Of a DNA stretch of 46,549 nt, positions 1-8,182 are shown piece by piece. The stretch lies in contig JAFWZG010000034.1 in the NCBI GenBank assembly GCA_017517385.1, positions 1-46,549 of the forward strand, written 5' to 3'. Within the stretch, counting starts at the first letter, position 1; every line of letters begins with the position of its first letter. This DNA is from Akkermansia sp. Lineage in GTDB: Bacteria; Verrucomicrobiota; Verrucomicrobiia; Verrucomicrobiales; Akkermansiaceae. The notes beneath the pieces are model-generated. The model saw only the letters and a list, made by a program, of their open reading frames with translations, had not been told where the DNA came from and did no database searches. A program made the position numbers and the translations under genes.

Positions 1-134
1 AGTCGGGATTTCCCCTCGAACTTCCTTTCCCACGGTTCGTTACCTCCCCGCAGTTGTTCTTCAGGTCTGGGATTCCGCATCATCGCGGCTCCACGCGGAC
101 TTTCACCGCAGTGCGCATATCGCGTCGGTCGTAC
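1..134 (-). mobile_element. 5' end of a group II intron (bacterial class C-like), cut by the window edge
   Basis: Read on the minus strand, the sequence starts GTACGACC (consensus 5' end GTGYG). It continues into a GCGGTGAAAGTCCGC block, then CCTGAAG and GAGGTAACGAACC segments. These resemble the domain I start of IIC introns such as that of Oceanobacillus iheyensis, which has a GGGTGAGAGTCCC block in the same place. The element begins three bases after the bamA terminator hairpin, which is the classic IIC target. The maturase/reverse transcriptase and domains V-VI would lie outside the window, so this is a partial call from primary-sequence resemblance. The exact 5' end (134 or a few bases away) is uncertain. 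Confidence 0.6.
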
Positions 135-137
135 AAC

Positions 138-174
138 GAACATCCCCCCGGTTACAGCAACCGGGGGGATGTTC
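138..174 (-). terminator. bamA terminator hairpin and likely intron target
   Basis: A perfect 16-bp stem (GAACATCCCCCCGGTT and its complement) encloses a 5-nt loop, 21 bp past the bamA stop codon. No T-tract follows on either strand, consistent with the intron having inserted where the T-tract would begin. Confidence 0.75.
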
Positions 175-195
175 TGATAATATGTTCAGGTACAA

Positions 196-2853
196 TTAGT
201 ACTTATAGTCCACATAGAACTGGAACTGGCCACTGCGGTCAATGGCCTCACCGGTCTTCACCGGAATAGCATAGTCCACAGCAATGGGACCCATCGGCAA
301 GTTCAAACGCAGGCCAACACCTACGTCCGCTGAATATGTGGAGGTGGAGAAGTCACAGCTGTCAGCATTCACGAAACCGGCATCCGCAAACACAGCAAAG
401 CGCAGAGAATCCACCAGCGGGAACGTAGCCTCCAACTGCACATAAGCGGAGGTCTTACCACCCATCGTTTCATCACCGGCGATAGCCTCATCCACAAGGC
501 CTACGTCGCGATAGCGGAAGCCGCGCAGGTTGTTCGGGCCACCAAGGTAGCAACGCTCGAAGAGCGGTACTTCCTCATCACTATTCACGGTGTCAATCGT
601 CTGCACACCGAAGTTCACGCTGAAGATGGAATCCCAGAAGGAATTGTAGTAGTAGGAGCCGTTGATACCACCGCTAATGGTTTCCACCGTACTACCGGGG
701 CCGGACCAAGCACCAAACACCTCCAAATGCCCACCCTTACGCGGTGTAATCTGAGCATCACGGGAATCATACTCATATGCCACGCGGATGTTACTACGGG
801 TAAAATCACCACTGTTCTTCTCAAAGAAGACAGGCGCACCCGGCTCCGGGTCCAGATTAAACTGCTCAATGCGGTACTCCACCTTAATGCTGGTCAAATC
901 ACTGAGAGCGCGGCGAAGGTTCACGGCGTATCCGTAATTCGTCTGCTCATAGTAATCACTCATGTAAGTAGAGCGGGAGTAGAAGAGCTCATTACCCAAT
1001 GAAATCTTGCGGTCCAAGAACCAGGGCTCCAGCAGGTGAACAGAGGCGCTCTGTGTTTCCGTACCCAAGCGAGCCGAGATGGAAAGGCGCTGGCCGCCAC
1101 CCACGAAGGTACCGTTGGTAAAGCCGCGGATATCAAAGTTGGACTGAGTAATGGTGGTGTACAGATACACACTTTCAATGGAGGAGAATGCCACACCCAC
1201 ACTGAAGCTGCCGGTCAGCTTCTCCTGCACGTTCACGTTAATATCGCGATATCCGGAAGTACCGGAGGCAGACTGAGACACCTCCACATTACTGAAATAG
1301 TTCAAGTTCTGAAGGCGGCGACGGGCAGTCTCCAAATCCACAGAGTTCAGGGGCTGGCCGGGTTTCAGCGGAAGCTCACGAAGGATAACGTGCGCCTGAG
1401 TCTTGGTATTGCCCAGCACATTGATACGGCCAACAGCATAGCGCTGCCCCTCTTCCACCACATAGTTGATATCCACTAGGCGGTTACCCTCAGCATCCAC
1501 GCCGACTTCGTTAATGTCAGGGCGCACATCAGCATCCGCATATCCCTTAGCACCATAGTAGCGGCGAATCATGGTGGAGTCATCCGCCACCTTTTCCAAG
1601 GAGTAAATGTCACCGCCAATCATGCTCATACCGGGCATAAGCTCAGAGGAGTTATACACGCTAATGCCGGAGAAAGCCACGTTACGCACACGGTAACGGG
1701 GGCCTTCCTCCATCGTGATACGCATGGTGAGCTTCTGCGGGCCATCCGCACGGCCACGGTCAAAGTACTCCACCTTGGCCACACGGGCACGGAGATAGCC
1801 GTAGTTGCGGTACAGGCGCACAATCTTAGCAAGGTCATCTTCCACCTGCTCGCGATCCACTCGACCGGAATGGGTAATCCATGTGAAGAGACCACGCTCG
1901 CGGGTCTTCATCACCTGGCGCAGCTGCTCGCTGTCGAAGGCGGTATTACCCACGAACTCGATATTCTGCATGCGCACCTCGCGGCCCTCCTGAATATCAA
2001 ACACCACATCATGGTACCCTTCACGGGCAGTATTCGTGTGGCGCCATGAAACTTTCGTATCCGGATAGCCGGCTTCCTGATACATCTGAATAATACGAGC
2101 GCGGGCAGCTGCCAAGCTCTGATCATTAAACGCGGTACCGGAGCGGAGAACCTCCGTGCTTGTATGGGGCTTCACCACACCTTCCGTGTTCTCCATCAGC
2201 CCTTCACGCAATTCATTATCATCAAAACGGGTATTGCCGGTGAAGCCAACACCGCCCATCACGCTGGCAGGACGCACTTCAAAAATCACGCGCACACCAC
2301 TGCCGGAAGGTTCCACCGCCACGCGGGCGTCACCATCCACTAAGCCATTACGAATCAAACGCTCCAAATCTTCATTGATACGAGTAGCATTGTAACGGGA
2401 ACCGGCACGTGTCTGCACCACGTCCAGAAGGCGATTATCCGGCAGCACGCGACGCCCGGAAATATAACGAATGCCCACAGAACGAACAGGCTTCCCATCA
2501 TACACATGCTCATTGGCAAATACGGCTGTATTCTCACCGAACTCACGCTCCATTTCCTCATTGCTCACACCTACCATATCAGCACCGGGGCGAGTAAGAC
2601 GAGCAGCAGAAGTCTGAGCAGCAGCCTCAGTAGCAGCAGTTGCACTTTCTTCCGCCTGCTGATTAGCAGCAGGCCCACGCAGGCTGGCAGAAGCAGCAGA
2701 TCGCTGTGCTTCTGATTCTTCAGCGGCCTGCTGATCACTCAGCATAGCATCAAGGAAAGGATCACCCGTGGACTCCTGCGCCATGACAGGGGCCGACACG
2801 GACATAGCTACCGCCATCAGAGAAGCGGTCCAGCAGAGAGTGCGTGCATTCAT
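196..2853 (-). CDS. bamA: Outer membrane protein assembly factor BamA
   Basis: BamA is the central subunit that folds and inserts beta-barrel proteins into the outer membrane. The 885-residue product has a signal peptide ending near APVMA and an Ala/Gln/Glu-rich linker to about residue 120. Five POTRA-type segments follow (about 124-545), recognisable by repeated VRSVGI / VGFTGNTRF / IEFVGNTAF / VAFSGISVY / INVLGNTKT strands. A C-terminal 16-strand-type barrel carries the loop-6 motif LRGFRYRDVG and ends in an aromatic residue (VDYKY). The start at 2853 is chosen because the signal peptide begins there and because the upstream in-frame ATG at 2895 lies just outside a good promoter. The gene is monocistronic here and divergent from nuoB. 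The acidic/Ala-rich N-terminal linker is longer than in E. coli. Confidence 0.95.
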   Translation of the reverse strand: MNARTLCWTASLMAVAMSVSAPVMAQESTGDPFLDAMLSDQQAAEESEAQRSAASASLRGPAANQQAEESATAATEAAAQTSAARLTRPGADMVGVSNEEMEREFGENTAVFANEHVYDGKPVRSVGIRYISGRRVLPDNRLLDVVQTRAGSRYNATRINEDLERLIRNGLVDGDARVAVEPSGSGVRVIFEVRPASVMGGVGFTGNTRFDDNELREGLMENTEGVVKPHTSTEVLRSGTAFNDQSLAAARARIIQMYQEAGYPDTKVSWRHTNTAREGYHDVVFDIQEGREVRMQNIEFVGNTAFDSEQLRQVMKTRERGLFTWITHSGRVDREQVEDDLAKIVRLYRNYGYLRARVAKVEYFDRGRADGPQKLTMRITMEEGPRYRVRNVAFSGISVYNSSELMPGMSMIGGDIYSLEKVADDSTMIRRYYGAKGYADADVRPDINEVGVDAEGNRLVDINYVVEEGQRYAVGRINVLGNTKTQAHVILRELPLKPGQPLNSVDLETARRRLQNLNYFSNVEVSQSASGTSGYRDINVNVQEKLTGSFSVGVAFSSIESVYLYTTITQSNFDIRGFTNGTFVGGGQRLSISARLGTETQSASVHLLEPWFLDRKISLGNELFYSRSTYMSDYYEQTNYGYAVNLRRALSDLTSIKVEYRIEQFNLDPEPGAPVFFEKNSGDFTRSNIRVAYEYDSRDAQITPRKGGHLEVFGAWSGPGSTVETISGGINGSYYYNSFWDSIFSVNFGVQTIDTVNSDEEVPLFERCYLGGPNNLRGFRYRDVGLVDEAIAGDETMGGKTSAYVQLEATFPLVDSLRFAVFADAGFVNADSCDFSTSTYSADVGVGLRLNLPMGPIAVDYAIPVKTGEAIDRSGQFQFYVDYKY

Positions 2854-2861
2854 ACCCCCGT

Positions 2862-2891
2862 ATTCTATCTTATCCATGAGAGGCGAGTCAA
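2862..2891 (-). promoter_or_regulatory. bamA promoter
   Basis: Minus-strand TTGACT, an 18-nt spacer, then TAGAAT. Transcription should start near 2855, only about two bases before the ATG, so the mRNA would be almost leaderless. Confidence 0.6.
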
Positions 2892-2976
2892 GCATTTATT
2901 CGGGCATTTATTTAGTAACACAGCATATGTATGCATGACAATCACGATAAATGTTCACACAGCACGCAAATTTGGC

Positions 2977-3005
2977 TTGCCTGCAAAGAGAAAATAAGGT
3001 ATGCT
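2977..3005 (+). promoter_or_regulatory. nuoB operon promoter
   Basis: TTGCCT, a 17-nt spacer, then TATGCT. The -10 hexamer overlaps the upstream in-frame ATG at 3001, so that codon cannot be the nuoB start. The leader to the 3049 ATG would be about 37 nt. Confidence 0.5.
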
Positions 3006-3048
3006 TACCCCAGCAGGGCAGCATGACACACCCCCTGTACCATACGTT

Positions 3049-3636
3049 ATGGCAAGTGACAATCTCCAGGAACTCGAGCAGAATTACATGTGCGACCCCG
3101 ATGCCGACGGCGGCTTCCTTTACACGACCGCTGAGGCTGCTATTAACTGGGTGCAGCAGCACTCCCTGTGGCCCATGCCGATGGGCACCTCCTGCTGCGC
3201 CATTGAATACATGGCCTCCTCCTGCTCGCGCTATGACATCTCCCGCTTTGGCTCTGAGGTGAACCGCTATACTCCCCACCAGGCAGACTTCATGTTCATC
3301 TGCGGTACCATCACCTACAAGATGGCCATGCTGGTGCGCCGCATTTGGGACCAGATGCCTGAGCCCAAGTGGTGCATCGCCTGCGGCGCTTGCGCTTGCT
3401 CCGGCGGCATGTTCCGCTCCTACTCTGTGCTGCAGGGTGTAGACAAAATTGTACCCGTGGATGTGTACATCTCCGGCTGTCCTCCCCGCCCCGAAGCACT
3501 CCTGCAGGGCCTCATGACCCTCAAGGAGAAGATTATGGACACTGAGCACCCGCTCAAGGGCTTCTTCAAGACGCATGAGCCGCGCGTGGCCCAGAACGCT
3601 GGCACCATCACAGCCAAGATGCCCATAACAGACTGA
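3049..3636 (+). CDS. nuoB: NADH-quinone oxidoreductase subunit B
   Basis: NuoB carries the terminal [4Fe-4S] cluster N2 that passes electrons to quinone in respiratory complex I, on the cytoplasmic peripheral arm. All four ligand cysteines are visible: the adjacent pair in TSCCAIEYM, one in GACACSGGM and one in SGCPPRPE. The 195-residue product is close to normal NuoB length. The ATG at 3049 gives MASDNLQELE, typical of the family, while the ATG at 3001 sits inside the predicted -10 element. nuoC follows after 37 bp. No nuoA precedes it: bamA lies there, on the other strand. Confidence 0.93.
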   Translation: MASDNLQELEQNYMCDPDADGGFLYTTAEAAINWVQQHSLWPMPMGTSCCAIEYMASSCSRYDISRFGSEVNRYTPHQADFMFICGTITYKMAMLVRRIWDQMPEPKWCIACGACACSGGMFRSYSVLQGVDKIVPVDVYISGCPPRPEALLQGLMTLKEKIMDTEHPLKGFFKTHEPRVAQNAGTITAKMPITD

Positions 3637-3673
3637 TTTCCAGAAAGAGATAACAAAAGGACACCTAAGTACC

Positions 3674-4249
3674 ATGGCAGATCTCACCACTCTTCAGAAT
3701 GATGCCGCAGCCCGCATCTGCGAGCGTTACCCTCAGGTAAGCCGCAAGGAGTTCCGCGGCGACATCACCCTCACCATCGCCGCCGAGGATTTGGTGGAAG
3801 TCATGACCTACGCCAAGGAAGGCTGTGGTTTTGACATGCTCACCTGCGTATCTTCCGTAGATAATCTGGGCGAAGAGCCCCGCTTTGAAGTGAACTACAC
3901 CATCACACAGGCAGAAACCGGCGCCAACCTGCTGGTGCGCTGCCCCGTAAGCGAGTCCGAATGCTCCGTACCGAGCCTCGTACCGATTTGGCGCTCAGCT
4001 AACTGGCTGGAGCGCGAGCAGTATGACCTGATGGGCATCGAGTTCGCAGGGCACCCGGATTTACGCCGCATCATGATGTGGGATGGCTATCCGTACCACC
4101 CACTTCGCAAGGATTTCCCCGTGGCCGGCAAGCCCACCGAGCTGCCCGGCGTGGCCTTCACCGAGAAAGCCCCCACAGCTGGTGGCCCCTTCACCACCCG
4201 CCCGGGCGTGTTGACCGCCAGCGAGCGCGAGCCCCGCGCCCGCGGCTGA
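3674..4249 (+). CDS. nuoC: NADH-quinone oxidoreductase subunit C
   Basis: The 30-kDa subunit of the complex I peripheral arm, a structural partner of NuoB and NuoD. The family signature is clear in residues 110-150: WLEREQYDLMGIEFAGHPDL followed by RRIMMWDGYPYHPLRKDFP. It is 191 residues long, with a Pro/Thr-rich tail of about 35 residues. nuoD does not follow; the next gene is an unrelated lipoprotein, so the remaining complex I subunits must be encoded elsewhere if they exist. It is cotranscribed with nuoB. Confidence 0.92.
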   Translation: MADLTTLQNDAAARICERYPQVSRKEFRGDITLTIAAEDLVEVMTYAKEGCGFDMLTCVSSVDNLGEEPRFEVNYTITQAETGANLLVRCPVSESECSVPSLVPIWRSANWLEREQYDLMGIEFAGHPDLRRIMMWDGYPYHPLRKDFPVAGKPTELPGVAFTEKAPTAGGPFTTRPGVLTASEREPRARG

Positions 4250-4259
4250 TAGTGCGCCC

Positions 4260-4934
4260 GTGAAATCACGCACCCACAGATACCTTCTTCAGGCGGCAGC
4301 CGTTCTGACGGCAGCCGCCGCTTTCTCTTCATGCCACTCCCTTGGCCCAAAGATACTGGAGGATGTGGATGTAGCGCGCAACAGAATCGCGCCGAACCTC
4401 CTGCAGCTGGGTGCTAAGAACTGGGTCGTAATAGCCGAGCCAGCCTATCCGTTACCCGCTGGAGCCAGCGTAGTATGCGTCAACGTGCCGACCAGCACGA
4501 TTGATACTTTCCGAGAGGTACTTGATTTACTGGAAAGGCAAGGAGCCTGCGTGCCCCGCATATGGGTAAGCCATGAGCTTTCCGCGGTACCTGAAAGCCG
4601 AGCACCGGGCATCACCAAGCACCGAGACACCTTGGAAAACCTCTTACTGAGCCGCTTTCACTATGCTGTAAACAGCAGAGTAATCGATATGCAGCTTGCT
4701 CAGGCCGCTAAGGACTACCGCCTCCTCTTCATCCGCACAAACACCCGCCTGCCCTACTCCAGCATTGCCATCGAGCTGGACACCGGCTACTGGAACTCTG
4801 ATGCCGAAGCCGAAGTACAGCAGCGCGTGGAGGAAATGTTCCCCAGTGCCGCCCCTGCAGCCTCACCGGCTACAGACAGCACTCCTGTTATCACGACCGA
4901 TGGCATTGACACGCCCGGCCTTCTTTCCGCCTAA
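4260..4934 (+). CDS. Lipoprotein with an RbsD/FucU-like domain
   Basis: The start is GTG, 10 bp after the nuoC stop. Residues 1-25 form a lipoprotein signal (hydrophobic Ala/Leu stretch, then FSSC), predicting export and lipidation. The following domain has LLQLGAKNWVVIAEPAYPLP and, near residue 160, FIRTNTRLPYSSIAIEL. These match the start (LGH.N.IVIADA..P) and end (RTGE..PYANIIL) signatures of the RbsD/FucU sugar mutarotase family. The His of the LGH motif is replaced by Ala, so mutarotase activity is doubtful. The last 35 residues are low-complexity. The family call is tentative; the lipoprotein call is firmer. Probably cotranscribed with nuoBC. Confidence 0.55.
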   Translation: MKSRTHRYLLQAAAVLTAAAAFSSCHSLGPKILEDVDVARNRIAPNLLQLGAKNWVVIAEPAYPLPAGASVVCVNVPTSTIDTFREVLDLLERQGACVPRIWVSHELSAVPESRAPGITKHRDTLENLLLSRFHYAVNSRVIDMQLAQAAKDYRLLFIRTNTRLPYSSIAIELDTGYWNSDAEAEVQQRVEEMFPSAAPAASPATDSTPVITTDGIDTPGLLSA

Positions 4935-4958
4935 TCCTTCCCGCCCATACAACTCACC

Positions 4959-5261
4959 ATGTCCACACTTCCCCCGGATTTAGACCCCAAAACACGCGCC
5001 CAAGCTTGGGTGGGAGACGCCATACTAGCACTGTATGTGCGTGAGTGGATTCTTTCCTTCCGCGGCCAAATAGATGGAAAACTCTTCATTGAGTTCACCA
5101 GCAATGATTTCCTGCGCCTCACAGGCAATGCCACAGGCGTAGAGGCACAGATAGGCCGCATATTCAAATCCAATGGATTGGAGGCCGCTTATGCATGGAT
5201 TGAACAGAACCTCCGCCCCAAAATGGAGCAGCGCTTACACACACTGCGCAAGCGCCACTAA
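4959..5261 (+). CDS. Compact RNase III-type (Mini-III-like) protein
   Basis: The 100-residue protein contains AWVGDAILALYVREWIL near its start and VEAQIGRIFKSNGLEAAYAWIE near residue 70. These correspond to the catalytic Asp (GDAI.E.YVR) and catalytic Glu (FEALIG) regions of Mini-ribonuclease III, which in Bacillus matures 23S rRNA. It is about 40 residues shorter than bacterial Mini-III, with the central helices condensed. There is no dsRNA-binding domain, as in Mini-III. It begins 24 bp after the lipoprotein gene and ends the operon. A role in rRNA processing is inferred only from the family. Confidence 0.6.
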   Translation: MSTLPPDLDPKTRAQAWVGDAILALYVREWILSFRGQIDGKLFIEFTSNDFLRLTGNATGVEAQIGRIFKSNGLEAAYAWIEQNLRPKMEQRLHTLRKRH

Positions 5262-5281
5262 TAATTGATTTCACCATAACT

Positions 5282-5305
5282 AAGGGCAGCTTATCAGCTG
5301 TCCTT
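5282..5305. terminator. Terminator between convergent genes
   Basis: AAGGGCAGCT and AGCTGTCCTT form a 10-bp stem (one G-U pair) with loop TATC. It lies between the convergent RNase III-like and pepP genes. The T-tract is weak on both strands. Confidence 0.5.
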
Positions 5306-5327
5306 CTCTGATGAGCGGAAGCTGTGT

Positions 5328-6623
5328 TCAGCATGCCATCATGGCCTCAATATCCGCGACTGCCAGAGGAGCATCCGGAATGAGGTCTTCCGTATAGTCT
5401 GCATGGATGAGCACATCCGTCTCAATACGGATACCGATATTCTCCGCCGGAATGTAAATGCCCGGCTCGATGGTCCATACCTGCCCTTCTGCAAAGACGG
5501 GGTCAGCAGGGCCGACATCATGCACATCAATACCAAGCGGGTGTGACGTACCATGCATGAAGTACTTACGCACGCAGAGCGGATTCTCAGGCGCAGCGTC
5601 CACTTCCTCCTGCGTAAGCAACCCCAGCTTTACCAGCTCCTCCGCCATACGCACACGCACAAGGCGCTCATACTCACTCTTCTTCAGGCCCGGGCGCATG
5701 ATTTCGCGGGCGTAGTAATGCACAGCAAGACATGCCTCATACACAGCCTTCTGACGGGGGGTATACTTACCATTAGCCGGCACGGTGCGGGTCATATCCC
5801 CGGCGTAACCACCATACTCAGCGCCGATATCAAAGAGGATGAGGTCCCCATCCTCACAGCACTTATGATTGCTGATATAGTGAAGCACGCACGTATCCTT
5901 ACCGCTGGCGATAATAGGCAGGAAGGAGAACTTACGGGCACGGCGGCGAATGTAAGCAGAGCTAAGCATGCCTTCCATTTCCCACTCCCCCATACCGGGA
6001 CGAATGCTGCAAAGCACTTCCACAAAACCCTCGCCGGTAATACGGCAAGCCTCGCGCAGCTGCACTATCTCTTCCGGAGTCTTCACCATACGCATGGAAG
6101 CAAGGACATCGTAAAGGCACTTCACTTTTACATCCGGATAAGCGGCAAGCAGAGCGGCCTCCATACGGGCATTACGGGTCTGCACGTAGGTGTTACGGCG
6201 GGGGTGATTATCCTGCTCCAGCCAAATTTCCCCGGCGAAGGGCACCCACTCAGCCAGCAGAGCGTTATACTCATCCGTCCAGCGCACGTCCTCCACGCCA
6301 CTCAGCTGAGTGGCCATTTCACGGCTCAAGCGAGCCCCTTCCCAAATAACAATATGTTCATTCGTCTCACGCAGAAGAAGAGTATCCTCATGGCTACCAT
6401 CCTCCATCACTCGCATGAGTAGTACCGTCTCCTCTTGGTCTATGCCGGTCAGGTAGAAAAGATTTGCATTCTGATGGTGGGCCAGAGTTCCATCCGCATT
6501 CGTGGGATAAATGTCATTCGCATGAATAATAACCAGACTTCCGGCAGGAAGCTGAGCAGCCAATTTATCACGGCGGTCCGCATAAAAAGCGGCGGGAATG
6601 GGCGTATATCTAAGCGTATGCAT
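5328..6623 (-). CDS. pepP: Xaa-Pro aminopeptidase (aminopeptidase P)
   Basis: A cytosolic metallopeptidase that removes the N-terminal residue from peptides with proline in position two. The N-terminal creatinase-like domain (YADRRDKLAAQLPAGSLVII, FYLTGIDQEETVLL) precedes the pita-bread catalytic domain. The five dinuclear metal ligands are present: Asp in LFDIGAEYGGY, Asp in AGDMTRT, His in HGTSHPLG, Glu in TIEPGIY and Glu in RIETDVL. The 431-residue length is typical. The ATG at 6623 is chosen over 6692 because AAGAGAAG lies just upstream and a strong promoter sits between the two. Monocistronic. Confidence 0.93.
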   Translation of the reverse strand: MHTLRYTPIPAAFYADRRDKLAAQLPAGSLVIIHANDIYPTNADGTLAHHQNANLFYLTGIDQEETVLLMRVMEDGSHEDTLLLRETNEHIVIWEGARLSREMATQLSGVEDVRWTDEYNALLAEWVPFAGEIWLEQDNHPRRNTYVQTRNARMEAALLAAYPDVKVKCLYDVLASMRMVKTPEEIVQLREACRITGEGFVEVLCSIRPGMGEWEMEGMLSSAYIRRRARKFSFLPIIASGKDTCVLHYISNHKCCEDGDLILFDIGAEYGGYAGDMTRTVPANGKYTPRQKAVYEACLAVHYYAREIMRPGLKKSEYERLVRVRMAEELVKLGLLTQEEVDAAPENPLCVRKYFMHGTSHPLGIDVHDVGPADPVFAEGQVWTIEPGIYIPAENIGIRIETDVLIHADYTEDLIPDAPLAVADIEAMMAC

Positions 6624-6650
6624 AGTCGTAAACTTCTCTTGTATGCGGGC

Positions 6651-6679
6651 ATTATACCCTACCCCATCCTCCTTTGCAA
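6651..6679 (-). promoter_or_regulatory. pepP promoter
   Basis: Minus-strand TTGCAA, a 17-nt spacer, then a perfect TATAAT. The predicted leader is about 21 nt and includes AAGAGAAG as ribosome-binding site. Confidence 0.75.
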
Positions 6680-6704
6680 CGCCAAATTGCATCTTCCCCC
6701 ATGA

Positions 6705-6737
6705 AAGAAAAAAACGCCGAGCAATCTACCCGGCGTT
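6705..6737 (-). terminator. Rho-independent terminator of the ankyrin gene
   Basis: On the minus strand, AACGCCG pairs with CGGCGTT across an 11-nt loop and is followed by a run of T residues (TTTTTTTC). It lies 25 bp after the ankyrin stop codon. Confidence 0.85.
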
Positions 6738-6761
6738 CTGTAAATACTGTATAAGAATAGC

Positions 6762-8066
6762 TTATCGGAGAAGGCGCACACACTCCGCATGCCCCTTCAT
6801 CTGAGCACAGTGAAGAGCCGTCTCTCCGGCACGATCCATGGCAGCCTTATCTGCGCCGGCAGCCAACAGCAGGCGCACACAGTTCGCATGGCCGTTCGAG
6901 GCTGCCCAGATAAGCGGCGTTTCACCATACTCATCAGCGGCATTCACATCAGCGCCTACAGAAATAAGATACTGCACACAATCAGCATGACCGGCTGAAG
7001 CCGCACGGCTGATAGGAGTGGTACCATATGCACCACGGGCATTCACATCAGCGCCTCTATCACGCAAAGCAGTCACACAATCCAAGTGCCCACCCGCGGC
7101 GGCTTCATGAATCGGCGTGGAGCCCAGCCTGTTTTTCGCAAGAATCCAAGCGCCAGCATCCATCAGGGCCTTCAGGCAGTCCACATGGCCAAACTCCGCT
7201 GCAAAGTGCAGAGGCGTTTCACCCATATCCGTACGGGCATTCACCTTCACCCCGGCCGTAATAAAGTAGTTCAGCACATACATATCACCCACCATGGCGG
7301 CGGCGGCAAGGTTATTCACCGCTCCGGCGGCAACCAACGCATTCACACACTCGTTGTTCCCCACACGCAGGGATGCCATGAGCGGGGTCAATCCTTCGTA
7401 GCTGGCAAGCTTCACATCAGCTCCCGCAGCCACCAGCGCCAGCACGTTCTCCGTGCGGCCCAGCTTAATGGCGCGGTGAAGCGGAGTCTCGCCGGCCACG
7501 TCCTGAGCATCCGGGTCTGCATCCTCCGTCAACAGCAGACGCAGGCATTCAGGCCGCTCATTCCAAGCAGCAAGATGAAGCGCAGTGGCGCGGGTGCGGG
7601 GATTGCGGACATCAATATCAGCCCCGGCCTCCAGCAGCAAATCCACGAAGTGGGGCTGAGAGGTCTTCACCGCCCAGTGCAGAGCGTATTCACCATTGGA
7701 ATCACGCACATCCGGACTGACTCCGGCACTCAGCAAAAGCTCCAGCAATTCCTCATCAGCAGAATTAATAGCCTGAAGCAGTGCAGCAGGATACTGAGAC
7801 GAGCGTATATTGCGCGCCGTCAAATCCTGAATGGCGGCAGCACGCTCAGCAGCTCGCTCAGCTGCGGCAGCGCGAGCAGCAGCACGAGCAGCAGCACGGG
7901 CAGCACGGCGCTGCTGACGAGGCGTAAGTACCTGCTGCACAGCGGGTGCAGCAGCAGGCTGTGTGGAAACAGCCGTCTGAGGCGTAGCAGGAGCCTGAGC
8001 ATACAGCACACCGCATCCGGCGGCGGCTATCAGACTCGTTAACAGGACTCGTGATATCTTCTTCAT
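6762..8066 (-). CDS. Exported ankyrin-repeat protein (11 repeats)
   Basis: A signal peptide (MKKISRVLLTSLIAAAGCGV to about residue 24) is followed by a linker of Gln/Pro/Ala and then a striking Ala/Arg block with repeated AARAAAR (residues 50-80), probably a charged helix. From about residue 92 to the end there are 11 ankyrin repeats with clear TPLH.AA..GH..CV..LL..GADVN signatures. The fifth is short, missing the loop. Ankyrin stacks bind proteins, so the partner is presumably periplasmic or surface-located; nothing in the sequence identifies it. It has its own promoter and terminator. Paralogous repeat proteins occur near 16-18 kb and 41-44 kb. Confidence 0.85.
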   Translation of the reverse strand: MKKISRVLLTSLIAAAGCGVLYAQAPATPQTAVSTQPAAAPAVQQVLTPRQQRRAARAAARAAARAAAAERAAERAAAIQDLTARNIRSSQYPAALLQAINSADEELLELLLSAGVSPDVRDSNGEYALHWAVKTSQPHFVDLLLEAGADIDVRNPRTRATALHLAAWNERPECLRLLLTEDADPDAQDVAGETPLHRAIKLGRTENVLALVAAGADVKLASYEGLTPLMASLRVGNNECVNALVAAGAVNNLAAAAMVGDMYVLNYFITAGVKVNARTDMGETPLHFAAEFGHVDCLKALMDAGAWILAKNRLGSTPIHEAAAGGHLDCVTALRDRGADVNARGAYGTTPISRAASAGHADCVQYLISVGADVNAADEYGETPLIWAASNGHANCVRLLLAAGADKAAMDRAGETALHCAQMKGHAECVRLLR

Positions 8067-8136
8067 AACATCAAAAAGGTTCGGGACTCAGATTAAACAT
8101 ACATACATTGGCAGAAATGCCATTCCTCTCATGTAA

Positions 8137-8164
8137 AGTATAACGTAATAACGAGCAGAGTCAA
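8137..8164 (-). promoter_or_regulatory. Promoter of the 11-repeat ankyrin gene
   Basis: Minus-strand TTGACT, a 16-nt spacer, then TATACT. The predicted leader to the ATG at 8066 is about 64 nt. Confidence 0.6.
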
Positions 8165-8182
8165 GAAAAATCGATTTTCTCC

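Noticed and set aside
1..177. Plus-strand open frame with GLGFRII near its middle, like the end of a formylglycine-generating-enzyme domain
   Set aside because: The frame runs through the terminator hairpin, all three plus frames are nearly open here, and the minus strand fits a group II intron better.
3001..3048. Earlier nuoB start at 3001
   Set aside because: The ATG lies inside the predicted -10 box and the extra 16 residues do not look like NuoB.
2896..3690. Minus-strand open frame antisense to nuoB (ends at 2908)
   Set aside because: It is a mirror of the NuoB reading frame; its composition (His/Gly/Ala/Val-rich) is typical of antisense translation and nuoB is certain.
5553..6422. Plus-strand 289-codon open frame across pepP
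   Set aside because: Antisense shadow of pepP; His/Leu/Thr-rich composition without recognisable domains.
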